From NCBI GenBank assembly GCA_002382525.1, contig DFYA01000248.1, forward strand, positions 1-5,226: DNA of 5,226 bases, read 5' to 3'. The stretch's first letter is position 1; each line of letters begins with the position of its first letter. Shown in pieces: positions 1 through 5,226 of this stretch. Source of the stretch: Opitutaceae bacterium UBA4094 (GTDB taxonomy: Bacteria; Verrucomicrobiota; Verrucomicrobiia; Opitutales; Opitutaceae). A model generated the notes under the pieces. It saw nothing but the letters and a program-made list of their open reading frames with translations. It was not told where the DNA came from and did no database searches. A program made the position numbers and the translations under genes.

Positions 1-261
1 AACGGCGCGACTATCGGTTTCATCGGCGCGCTCACGACTCCGGACTTCTGCGGCTCGTGCAACAAGCTCCGCCTCACCGCCGACGGCAAACTGCGCCCGT
101 GTCTGGGTCGCCATGGCGAGATCGACCTGCTCGCCCCGCTCCGCGCCGGCCACGCCAATCTCGACGCGCTGCTCACCGAGGCGATCGCGAACAAGCCGGC
201 CGACCATACGTTCCAGGCCGACTACCAGCCCGACCGCCCGATGACCGCAATCGGCGGCTGA
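1..261 (+). CDS. moaA: GTP 3',8-cyclase MoaA, C-terminal fragment (5' end outside window)
   Basis: MoaA is a cytoplasmic radical-SAM enzyme that rearranges GTP to 3',8-cyclo-7,8-dihydro-GTP, the first step of molybdenum cofactor synthesis. Only the last 86 residues are visible, read in frame from base 1 to the TGA at 259-261. They contain the C-terminal 4Fe-4S cluster motif C-x2-C-x13-C (visible residues C17, C20, C34) within the segments FCGSCNKLRLTADG and KLRPCL, typical of MoaA. This second cluster binds the GTP substrate; the SAM-binding cluster lies outside the window. The protein ends in Gly-Gly, the conserved MoaA tail that enters the active site. Visible residue K22 falls where many MoaA proteins have Arg (C-N-R-x-R), a conservative change. 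The gene converges on the lipoprotein gene downstream, and no other Moco gene is in view. Family assignment is very secure. Confidence 0.96.
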   Translation, partial: NGATIGFIGALTTPDFCGSCNKLRLTADGKLRPCLGRHGEIDLLAPLRAGHANLDALLTEAIANKPADHTFQADYQPDRPMTAIGG

Positions 262-285
262 CCGCGGATTTCAGCCTGGTCCGTG

Positions 286-314
286 TGGCCCGAGGCGTGA
301 GCCACGGGAGGCCA
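286..314 (+). other. GTGA-tetraloop hairpin downstream of moaA
   Basis: About 25 bases after the moaA stop the sequence can fold as CCCG-A-GGC, loop GTGA, GCC-A-CGGG (289-308): seven pairs with one A-A mismatch. A further TGG/CCA pairing (286-288 with 312-314) is possible across a three-base bulge. GTGA is a GNRA-type tetraloop if transcribed from the + strand, so the fold is more likely meaningful in the moaA transcript than in the opposite one. No T-run follows, so it is not a classical intrinsic terminator. It may stabilise or mark the 3' end of the moaA mRNA, or be a member of a dispersed hairpin family. Confidence 0.35.
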
Positions 315-328
315 GACGGCAGCTCTTC

Positions 329-388
329 GTGGGAAGCGAGCTTGCTCGCGATGTTTCGTTTCCATCGCGAGCAAGCTCCGCTTCCCAC
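329..388. repeat. REPIN-like palindrome, copy 1 (one-base bulge)
   Basis: This 60 bp imperfect palindrome begins GTGGGAAGCGAGC and ends with the reverse complement, around a nine-base spacer TTTCGTTTC. Each arm has a GTGG head followed by its own small palindrome GCGAGC-TT-GCTCGC, the anatomy of a REP unit; two inverted units form a REPIN. It is nearly identical to the copy at 790-848. The only difference is one extra C in the right arm (378 or 379), which leaves a single-base bulge in the long stem. Similarity to the other copy stops within one base of each end, so the element boundaries are sharp. It lies between the converging moaA and lipoprotein genes, where it could fold in either transcript. 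REPINs are generally mobilised in trans by a RAYT transposase, which is not in this window. Confidence 0.85.
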
Positions 389-433
389 GTCCTGACCGCG
401 CCGCCGCCGCCTCCTCCTCTGGAACCGTCTTTC

Positions 434-688
434 TTATTGTGGCGTTTCGCTTGGTGCCGGGGAGCTCCCGTCGGTCTCGCGAGCTTGTTTGTCGCTCTGC
501 GTGGCGGCGGAAGCCTTGTCTTCGCCCGACGGATTGTCTTTTCCGTCCACGTCTTTCGTGAAGCGTTCGCCCGCCGTCTCCGGCACATCGGTGCCGCGGT
601 TGATCGGACGTTCGGGACAACCCGCCAGCAACAGCGAGGTCGCAATCAACACAGCCAATCTTCCGGGCAAAATGAGGTGGGGCTTCAT
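434..688 (-). CDS. Small predicted lipoprotein of unknown function
   Basis: This encodes 84 residues from an ATG at 688 to a TAA at 434-436. I do not recognise the family. Residues 1-23 form a lipoprotein signal peptide: a charged start (K2, H4, R10), a hydrophobic stretch over roughly residues 11-20, and the lipobox L21-A22-G23-C24. Signal peptidase II would leave a 61-residue mature chain anchored by a lipidated Cys. Residue +2 is Pro, not Asp, so by the enterobacterial rule outer-membrane sorting is possible; that rule may not hold here. The mature part is hydrophilic, rich in Asp, Glu, Lys, Ser, Thr and Pro, with no other Cys, and is probably disordered. The reading frame stays open upstream to about 850, but I chose 688 because the signal peptide starts there and the upstream part would be translated REPIN. 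The ribosome site is weak (a GGTAAG-like stretch) and I see no clear promoter. It is bracketed by two REPINs, with glgB upstream in the same direction. The lipobox is clear; expression and function are unproven. Confidence 0.7.
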   Translation of the reverse strand: MKPHLILPGRLAVLIATSLLLAGCPERPINRGTDVPETAGERFTKDVDGKDNPSGEDKASAATQSDKQARETDGSSPAPSETPQ

Positions 689-789
689 GATAGAACTTAC
701 CCGCGCCACCGGATCGCCGCCATGGGGTGCCACTCGCCCCGCAAACTCGGGCACAACACGGATGCCGCGTCCGACGAAGAGGGTCTCCC
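689..789 (-). other. Upstream region of the lipoprotein gene, no clear promoter
   Basis: These 101 bases separate REPIN copy 2 from the lipoprotein start. Any dedicated promoter for that gene should be here if the REPIN blocks read-through from glgB. I see no convincing -35/-10 pair on the minus strand and no strong Shine-Dalgarno sequence. Nothing else recognisable is present. Confidence 0.4.
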
Positions 790-848
790 GTGGGAAGCGA
801 GCTTGCTCGCGATGTTTCGTTTCCATCGCGAGCAAGCTCGCTTCCCAC
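790..848. repeat. REPIN-like palindrome, copy 2 (perfect 25 bp arms)
   Basis: This 59 bp element has two perfectly complementary 25-base arms (790-814 and 824-848) around the spacer TTTCGTTTC (815-823). Each arm carries the GTGG head and an internal GCGAGC-TT-GCTCGC palindrome, so it can form either one long hairpin or two small ones, as expected of two REP units facing each other. It starts 46 bases beyond the glgB stop. In the glgB transcript the long hairpin could protect the 3' end from exonucleases or cause partial termination; no U-run follows, so classical intrinsic termination is unlikely. The perfect arms suggest either recent insertion or ongoing selection and conversion. Confidence 0.88.
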
Positions 849-894
849 ATTCAGATTGTCCGGGCGCGAAGCGACGCCGCTCCCGGCCCCCGCC

Positions 895-3114
895 TCAGCC
901 CTCGGCGGTCCACTTAAACATCAACGTCGTCAGCGGAGGCACCGTGATCAGCAGGCTGTGCGTGAAGCCGTTGCAGGGGATCTCTTCGGCCATGCGTCCC
1001 CCGTCATTCCCGACTCCGGTGCCGCCGTAATATTCGCTGTTGGTGTTGAGCACTTCTTTCCACCAGCCGCCGCGCGGCACGCCAATACGGAAACCTTCGC
1101 GCATCACCGGTGTGAAATGCCCGACCACCGCGAAGAAGGTGCGCTCGGTTTCGTCCTGTCGCAGATACGAGATCACGCTCGCTCCGCTGTCATGCGCATT
1201 GATCCAGCGGAATCCGCGCCCGTCGAGATCGTGGCAGCTGAGCACCGGCTCGTTTTTGTAAAGGTGGTTCAACTCGCGGACCAGCAGGCGAATGCCTTCG
1301 TGGTCCTTGTATTGCAAGAGGTGCCAGTCGAGGCTGCCCGCATACGCCCACTCGCGGGACTGACCGAACTCGCAGCCCATGAAGAGCAACTTTTTGCCCG
1401 GCCACGCCCACATGTGTCCGTAAAGCGAACGCAGCGTGGCGGCTTTTTCCGGGATGTGCCACGCGCCCATCTTGGCGAGCATCGAGCCTTTGCCGTGAAC
1501 GACTTCATCGTGAGAGAACACCGTCACAAAGTTCTCTGAATACTGATAAAGCGCGCCGAAGGTCAGGTCGTTGTGATGCCACTTCCGATGGATGGGCTCC
1601 TTCTGAAAATACTTCAGCGTGTCGTGCATCCAGCCCATGTTCCACTTGTAGTCGAAGCCGATGCCATTGTCCTTTACCGGCTTTGAAATACCCGCGAACG
1701 CCGTGGACTCTTCCGCGATCATCAACACGCCCGGATAATAATCGTGCACGAGTTGGTTGGTGTTCTTCAGGAAATCGATGGCTTCGATGTTTTCGCGACC
1801 GCCGTATTTGTTGGGGATCCACTCACCCTCTTTGCGCGAGTAATCGAGGTAGAGCATCGAGGCGACCGCGTCCACGCGCAGGCCGTCGAGGTGGTAGCGA
1901 TCGAGCCAAGCAAGCGCGTTGGCGACGAGGAAACAGCGGACCTCGTTGCGGCCAAAGTTGAAGATCAACGTGCCCCAATCCATGTGCGCGCCTTGGCGTG
2001 GATCGGCATGTTCGTAGAGGTGCGTGCCGTCGAATTCGGCGAGCGCAAAGCTGTCGCGTGGGAAGTGCGCGGGCACCCAGTCCAAGATGATGCCGATGTC
2101 GCGTTGGTGCAGATAATCGACGAAGAACGAGAAATCCTCGGGTGTGCCGAAGCGGTGCGTCGGCGCGAAGAAGCCGGTGACCTGATAACCCCACGAGCCG
2201 TCGAACGGATGCTCCGCGATGGGCATCACCTCGATGTGCGTGAAGCCCATCTCGTTCACGTAATCAGCCAGCATCGGCGCGAGTTCGCGGTAGCTAAAGG
2301 GACGGTTGCCGTCCTCGATCTTACGTTTCCACGAACCGAGATGGACTTCGTAAATCGAAACCGGGCGATCGATCTGGCCAGCCTCGGCGGCGCGTTTTTC
2401 CATCCACGCGGCATCATTCCATTGGTGCGTGCGCACACTGCAAACGATCGAGGCGTTGCCGGGAGGCGCCTCGAAATAGGTGCCGTAGGGGTCGGTCTTG
2501 ATGAGGATGTTTTTCCGCTGGTCGAGGATCTCGTATTTGTAGAGTTCGCCCTCGCCGAGGCCGGGGATAAACAGCTCCCACACGCCCGAGGCGCCGAGCG
2601 GACGCATCGGGAAATAGCGTCCGTCCCAGTGGTTAAAGTTGCCGACGACCGACACGCGCGCCGCGCTGGGCGCCCAGACGGCGAACGACACGCCCGGCAC
2701 GCCGTCCACCACGCGCAGGTGTGCGCCGAGCTTTTCGTAGATGCGGTGCTCGTTGCCTTCGTTGAAGAGGTAAAGGTCCTGCTCGCCGAGTGTAGGGAGA
2801 AATGAATACGGATCGAAAAACTGGCGGATCTCGCCGCTGTGCAGCGTGGCGCGCAGCTGATAACGGAAGACGTCCGTGCGCTTCGGGATAAGCACTTCGA
2901 AGAAACCCTCCTTGGCGAGCAGGTCCATCTCGACGGCGGGAGCGGACTTGTCGGTCAGATCAACGACTTCACAGGCCTTGGCGTCGCGGATGAAGGCGCG
3001 GACGAGCACGCCTTTGGACCGGCCTTTTTTGAAGGGTCGCATGCCCAGAAAGTCGTGGGGTTGGGCGCAGCGGGCTTCGATGAAGGAGGCGAGTTCGACA
3101 GGTGTAAGGATCAC
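895..3114 (-). CDS. glgB: 1,4-alpha-glucan (glycogen) branching enzyme GlgB, GH13
   Basis: GlgB cuts alpha-1,4-glucan chains and rejoins the cut piece by an alpha-1,6 bond, creating glycogen branches in the cytoplasm. The 739 residues match the usual length of about 730 and appear complete. Domains in order: an N1 beta-sandwich (about 15-125, starting with PHDFLGM), CBM48 (about 140-230, with FAVWAPSAARVSVVGNFNHW), a GH13 barrel (about 255-600) and a C-terminal beta domain (about 640-738). Barrel motifs are DWVPAHF (345-351), GLRVDAV with nucleophile D415, AEES with acid/base E468, and FSHDEVVHGKGSM with D536. These sit at a constant +10 offset from E. coli D405, E458 and D526. The start is GTG at 3114, the first usable start after an in-frame TGA at 3151-3153; the next Met (M25) would remove the conserved PHDFLG segment. 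No Shine-Dalgarno sequence is evident before it. It follows ppc after 199 bp in the same direction. No other glg gene is in view. Confidence 0.97.
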   Translation of the reverse strand: MILTPVELASFIEARCAQPHDFLGMRPFKKGRSKGVLVRAFIRDAKACEVVDLTDKSAPAVEMDLLAKEGFFEVLIPKRTDVFRYQLRATLHSGEIRQFFDPYSFLPTLGEQDLYLFNEGNEHRIYEKLGAHLRVVDGVPGVSFAVWAPSAARVSVVGNFNHWDGRYFPMRPLGASGVWELFIPGLGEGELYKYEILDQRKNILIKTDPYGTYFEAPPGNASIVCSVRTHQWNDAAWMEKRAAEAGQIDRPVSIYEVHLGSWKRKIEDGNRPFSYRELAPMLADYVNEMGFTHIEVMPIAEHPFDGSWGYQVTGFFAPTHRFGTPEDFSFFVDYLHQRDIGIILDWVPAHFPRDSFALAEFDGTHLYEHADPRQGAHMDWGTLIFNFGRNEVRCFLVANALAWLDRYHLDGLRVDAVASMLYLDYSRKEGEWIPNKYGGRENIEAIDFLKNTNQLVHDYYPGVLMIAEESTAFAGISKPVKDNGIGFDYKWNMGWMHDTLKYFQKEPIHRKWHHNDLTFGALYQYSENFVTVFSHDEVVHGKGSMLAKMGAWHIPEKAATLRSLYGHMWAWPGKKLLFMGCEFGQSREWAYAGSLDWHLLQYKDHEGIRLLVRELNHLYKNEPVLSCHDLDGRGFRWINAHDSGASVISYLRQDETERTFFAVVGHFTPVMREGFRIGVPRGGWWKEVLNTNSEYYGGTGVGNDGGRMAEEIPCNGFTHSLLITVPPLTTLMFKWTAEG

Positions 3115-3313
3115 GCGTGAGAAAGGGTTGCGGCGACTGTGTGCGCCGGCTCATGCCGCGTCCAGAGCGGGTTTTACGAAACCCGAAGAATCGGGGGGCC
3201 GCCCCATGCCGGAAACGCCTCCAAAGGAGACGGGGCGTCCCGCCGGGTTTCGTCGACCCGACCCGATCCCACGCGCCGGGACGCCGCTGTCTACTTTTTA
3301 GGGCACACCGCGC
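3115..3313 (-). other. Structured ppc-glgB intergenic region with competing inverted repeats
   Basis: This 199 bp gap lies between two co-oriented genes and would be the glgB leader if both share a transcript. It contains several perfect inverted repeats. A 7-bp stem with a four-base loop lies at 3168-3185 (CGGGTTT/AAACCCG). A 9-bp stem pairs 3234-3242 with 3277-3285 and encloses a 5-bp hairpin at 3244-3260. A 10-bp long-range pairing joins 3176-3185 (ACGAAACCCG) to 3244-3253. The last pairing uses bases needed by both small hairpins, so the structures are mutually exclusive. I see no convincing promoter, known riboswitch or short leader ORF. The 7-bp hairpin is 54-71 bases from the glgB start. 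A regulatory role is inference; high GC content makes chance pairing easier. Confidence 0.4.
3234..3285 (-). terminator. Possible ppc 3'-end hairpin (no U-tract)
   Basis: GGCGTCCCG (3234-3242) pairs perfectly with CGGGACGCC (3277-3285), enclosing a smaller hairpin. It starts 28 bases beyond the ppc stop on the minus strand. The absence of a following run of T on that strand argues against classical intrinsic termination. It may instead stabilise the 3' end of the ppc message or be a processing site between ppc and glgB. Confidence 0.25.
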
Positions 3314-5226
3314 TCAGCCCGTGTTCTTCAACCCGCCCGAGATGCCATTGATCGTCAGTTCGATCACGGCGCGCGTGGCCTCGTCTTCCGCTTTGGCGAG
3401 TTTGCCGGCGCGCAGGCGGCGCATCATCTCGACCTGGATGTAGTTGAGCGGGTCGATGTAGGGGTTGCGCAGGTCCACCGACTTGAGCAGCACGGGCTCG
3501 TTGGCGAGCAGTTGTTTCTGCCCGGTGATCGCAAGGATCGCTTTCTCGGTGCGTTCAAACTCGGCCATGAGAATGGCAAAGATACGGTCGCGAATCGCCT
3601 TGTCCTCGACAAGGCCGGCGTAGAGTTGGGCGATGTCCATGTCGGCCTTGCGCATGGTGAGCTGCGCGTTGTCGATCATCGTCTGGAAAAACGGCCACTC
3701 GGCGTGCAGCGTGCGCAGGAGTTTTTTTCCTTTGTCGCCGCGTTTCAGCACGGCGTTGAGCGCGGACCCGAGACCATACCAGCCGGGGAAGTTGAACCGG
3801 CTTTGCATCCAAGAGAATACCCAGGGGATGGCGCGAAGGTCTTCCACGCTGGTGGTGTTGCGACGGAAGGTCGGACGCGAACCGAACTTGAGGTTGCTGA
3901 TCTCGTCGATGGGCGTGGCCTGTTTCCAGAACACGAGGAAATCGGGATCTTTGTGAACGAGCTTCTCGTAGGCGGCGAACCCGGCGGCGCTCATCGTCTC
4001 CATCGCCTCGACCCACTCGGCGGGCTGCGTGGCGGGCGATTGCGCGGCGTGCGTGCCGAGCAAAACACCATAGGCCATCTGCTCCAAAATGCGGTGCGCC
4101 AAGTCGGCGTCGCGATAGCGCGTGGAGAGGACCTCGCCTTGTTCGGTTACACGGATGCCACCGTCGCAGAGCCCGACAGGTTGCGCGAGAATCGCCTTCG
4201 CGGCCGGACCGCCGCCGCGCGCGATGCTGCCGCCGCGTCCGTGGAAAAGCGTGACGCGCACGTCGTGGGCTCGGCACACGCGGGTGATGGTTTCCTGGGA
4301 TTTGTAGAGCGCCCAGTTGGCCGTGAGGTAACCGCAGTCTTTATTCGAGTCGGAGTAACCCAGCATCACGTGCTGGTGGCGTTTCTGCGCAGCAAGCAAT
4401 GGCGCGTAGGCGGGATGCGCATACAACTCGGCGAGGATGTCAGGCGCGCGATCCAAGTCATCGAGCGTCTCGAAGAGCGGCGCGATCGGCAGCGTCAGCC
4501 CGGTGAGGCGGTGCAGCAGCGCGACCTCGAGCACGTCGGAGACGGCGTCGGTCATGCTGATAATATAGATGCCGAGCGCATCCCGGCCGAAGCGTTGCAT
4601 GGCATGCACGGCCACGCGGAGCGGTTCCAAGATCGTGCGCGTCGCCGGCGCAAAGCGCGTGATGGCCGCGTCCGTGAGCGGTTTGGCCCCGTCGAGCGCT
4701 TCGGTGAGGAGCGCGCGTTTTTCCGCTTCGGGCAACTTCGGGTAATCCGCGCGTCCGAGGATCTCGGTGATCGCGGTTTCATGCGGGCCGGAGTGCTGGC
4801 GCAGATCGAGGCGCGCCGTGTGCAGTCCAAAGATGTCGAGCGTCTGGCGGGTTTCGTGCAGTTCGCCGCCCGTAAGCATCGCGCCGCGTCCGGCTTCGAG
4901 GCTCGCGCAAATGGTATCGAGGGTCTCGCGCACAGTGTCCACCGGCAACGTCGAGTCGTCGCTCGCCGCCCCCGCCAGCAAGGTCGCGCTGGAGGTTTCG
5001 TCGATCGCCTGTGAGATGCGCTCGCGCAGACCGGCAAGGAGCAACCGGTAGGGCTCGTGCGGATACCGATTGGTCAACTGCTCGACATGGGGAGACAGGT
5101 GGCGGTTCTCCTTAAGAAGACGGCGCAGCGCCGGCGAGATCGCCTCGCGACGGTCGGATACGGTGATCGTGCGAGAAAGCGTGCGCACGGCGGCGAACAT
5201 CTTTTCGAGAGCCAGCCGGCGGTGCA
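3314..5226 (-). CDS. ppc: Phosphoenolpyruvate carboxylase, C-terminal part (5' end outside window)
   Basis: PEPC adds bicarbonate to phosphoenolpyruvate to give oxaloacetate and phosphate, refilling the TCA cycle. About 636 residues are visible and the frame stays open to the window edge. The Met at 5200 is internal: aligned on E. coli PEPC (883 residues), roughly 250 N-terminal residues, including the region of catalytic H138, lie beyond the edge. Counting from that Met, key residues are R134 (LDLRQHSG, E. coli R396), E244 (LFETLDDL, metal ligand E506), D284 (GYSDSNKD, metal ligand D543), and R322 and R328 in FHGRGGSIARGGGP (R581, R587). The aspartate-inhibition residues also appear present: K518, R578 and N626 (E. 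coli K773, R832, N881), with R328. Allosteric inhibition by aspartate is therefore likely. The protein ends KNTG, matching the family's conserved NTG tail. The second glycine of the GRGGSxGRGG loop is Ala327 here. Stop TGA is at 3314-3316. Identification is very secure. Confidence 0.97.
   Translation of the reverse strand, partial: HRRLALEKMFAAVRTLSRTITVSDRREAISPALRRLLKENRHLSPHVEQLTNRYPHEPYRLLLAGLRERISQAIDETSSATLLAGAASDDSTLPVDTVRETLDTICASLEAGRGAMLTGGELHETRQTLDIFGLHTARLDLRQHSGPHETAITEILGRADYPKLPEAEKRALLTEALDGAKPLTDAAITRFAPATRTILEPLRVAVHAMQRFGRDALGIYIISMTDAVSDVLEVALLHRLTGLTLPIAPLFETLDDLDRAPDILAELYAHPAYAPLLAAQKRHQHVMLGYSDSNKDCGYLTANWALYKSQETITRVCRAHDVRVTLFHGRGGSIARGGGPAAKAILAQPVGLCDGGIRVTEQGEVLSTRYRDADLAHRILEQMAYGVLLGTHAAQSPATQPAEWVEAMETMSAAGFAAYEKLVHKDPDFLVFWKQATPIDEISNLKFGSRPTFRRNTTSVEDLRAIPWVFSWMQSRFNFPGWYGLGSALNAVLKRGDKGKKLLRTLHAEWPFFQTMIDNAQLTMRKADMDIAQLYAGLVEDKAIRDRIFAILMAEFERTEKAILAITGQKQLLANEPVLLKSVDLRNPYIDPLNYIQVEMMRRLRAGKLAKAEDEATRAVIELTINGISGGLKNTG

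Noticed and set aside
329..848. Two copies of a repeat suggesting a CRISPR array
   Set aside because: There are only two copies, about 400 bp apart with a gene between them, and each is a full palindrome with REP anatomy.
329..848. A composite transposon or integron-like cassette made of the lipoprotein gene and its two flanking repeats
   Set aside because: There is no transposase, and I see no target-site duplication or attachment-site features. REPINs move singly and commonly sit between genes, so bracketing can arise by chance.
434..850. A longer 138-residue version of the lipoprotein starting at 850
   Set aside because: The first 54 residues come partly from REPIN translation and would bury the signal peptide, which must be N-terminal. 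The start at 688 fits the lipobox.
329..1539. Overlapping + strand open frames beginning in or running through the two palindromes
   Set aside because: They begin as translations of the REPIN arms (GSELARD... type peptides) and run into antisense glgB. Such peptides are a common false annotation around palindromic repeats.
1744..2805. A 353-codon open frame on the + strand opposite glgB
   Set aside because: It is antisense to highly conserved GlgB motifs, has the same mirror-frame composition and shows no recognisable family.
3512..5014. A 500-codon open frame on the + strand opposite ppc
   Set aside because: It lies fully antisense to an unmistakable PEPC frame. Its composition (rich in Arg, Glu, Val, Gly) is typical of the mirror frame of a high-GC gene, and no domain is recognisable.
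3314..5200. The Met codon at 5200 as the true start of PEPC
   Set aside because: The frame continues upstream to the window edge, and the family has about 250 further N-terminal residues including essential ones.

Overview
The window is a high-GC bacterial chromosome segment with three well-recognised housekeeping genes and one small orphan gene. From left to right it holds the 3' end of moaA (+ strand, cut by the left edge), a small predicted lipoprotein gene (- strand), a complete glgB (- strand) and the 3' two thirds of ppc (- strand, cut by the right edge). The host is a Gram-negative-type bacterium. The REP-like palindromes, weak or absent Shine-Dalgarno signals and gene style would suit Verrucomicrobiota (Opitutaceae-like), but that placement rests on general impression and not on a search; gamma-proteobacteria such as Pseudomonas also carry palindromes of this kind.

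Left part (1-894): moaA runs toward the minus-strand genes and ends at 261. It is followed by a small hairpin capped by a GTGA tetraloop. Two near-identical 59-60 bp palindromes (329-388 and 790-848) then bracket the lipoprotein gene (434-688). Each is a head-to-head pair of REP-like units around a 9-base spacer, which is the REPIN layout. One lies between the converging moaA and lipoprotein genes, the other between the end of glgB and the upstream region of the lipoprotein gene.

Middle and right part (895-5226): glgB encodes a full-length glycogen branching enzyme with both N-terminal beta-sandwich domains and an intact catalytic triad. ppc encodes phosphoenolpyruvate carboxylase with intact active-site and aspartate-inhibition residues in the visible part. 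The two are co-oriented and separated by 199 bp rich in inverted repeats, some of which compete for the same bases. They could share a transcript, with the gap acting as a processing, attenuation or partial termination zone. Both act in central carbon metabolism: PEPC refills oxaloacetate, and GlgB branches storage glycogen. MoaA makes the first intermediate of molybdenum cofactor and has no evident functional link to them.

No transposase, phage gene, CRISPR array, tRNA or rRNA is visible, and no gene-free stretch exceeds 300 bases. I found no convincing new multi-gene system. The items most worth a second look are the REPIN pair bracketing the lipoprotein gene and the structured ppc-glgB gap.
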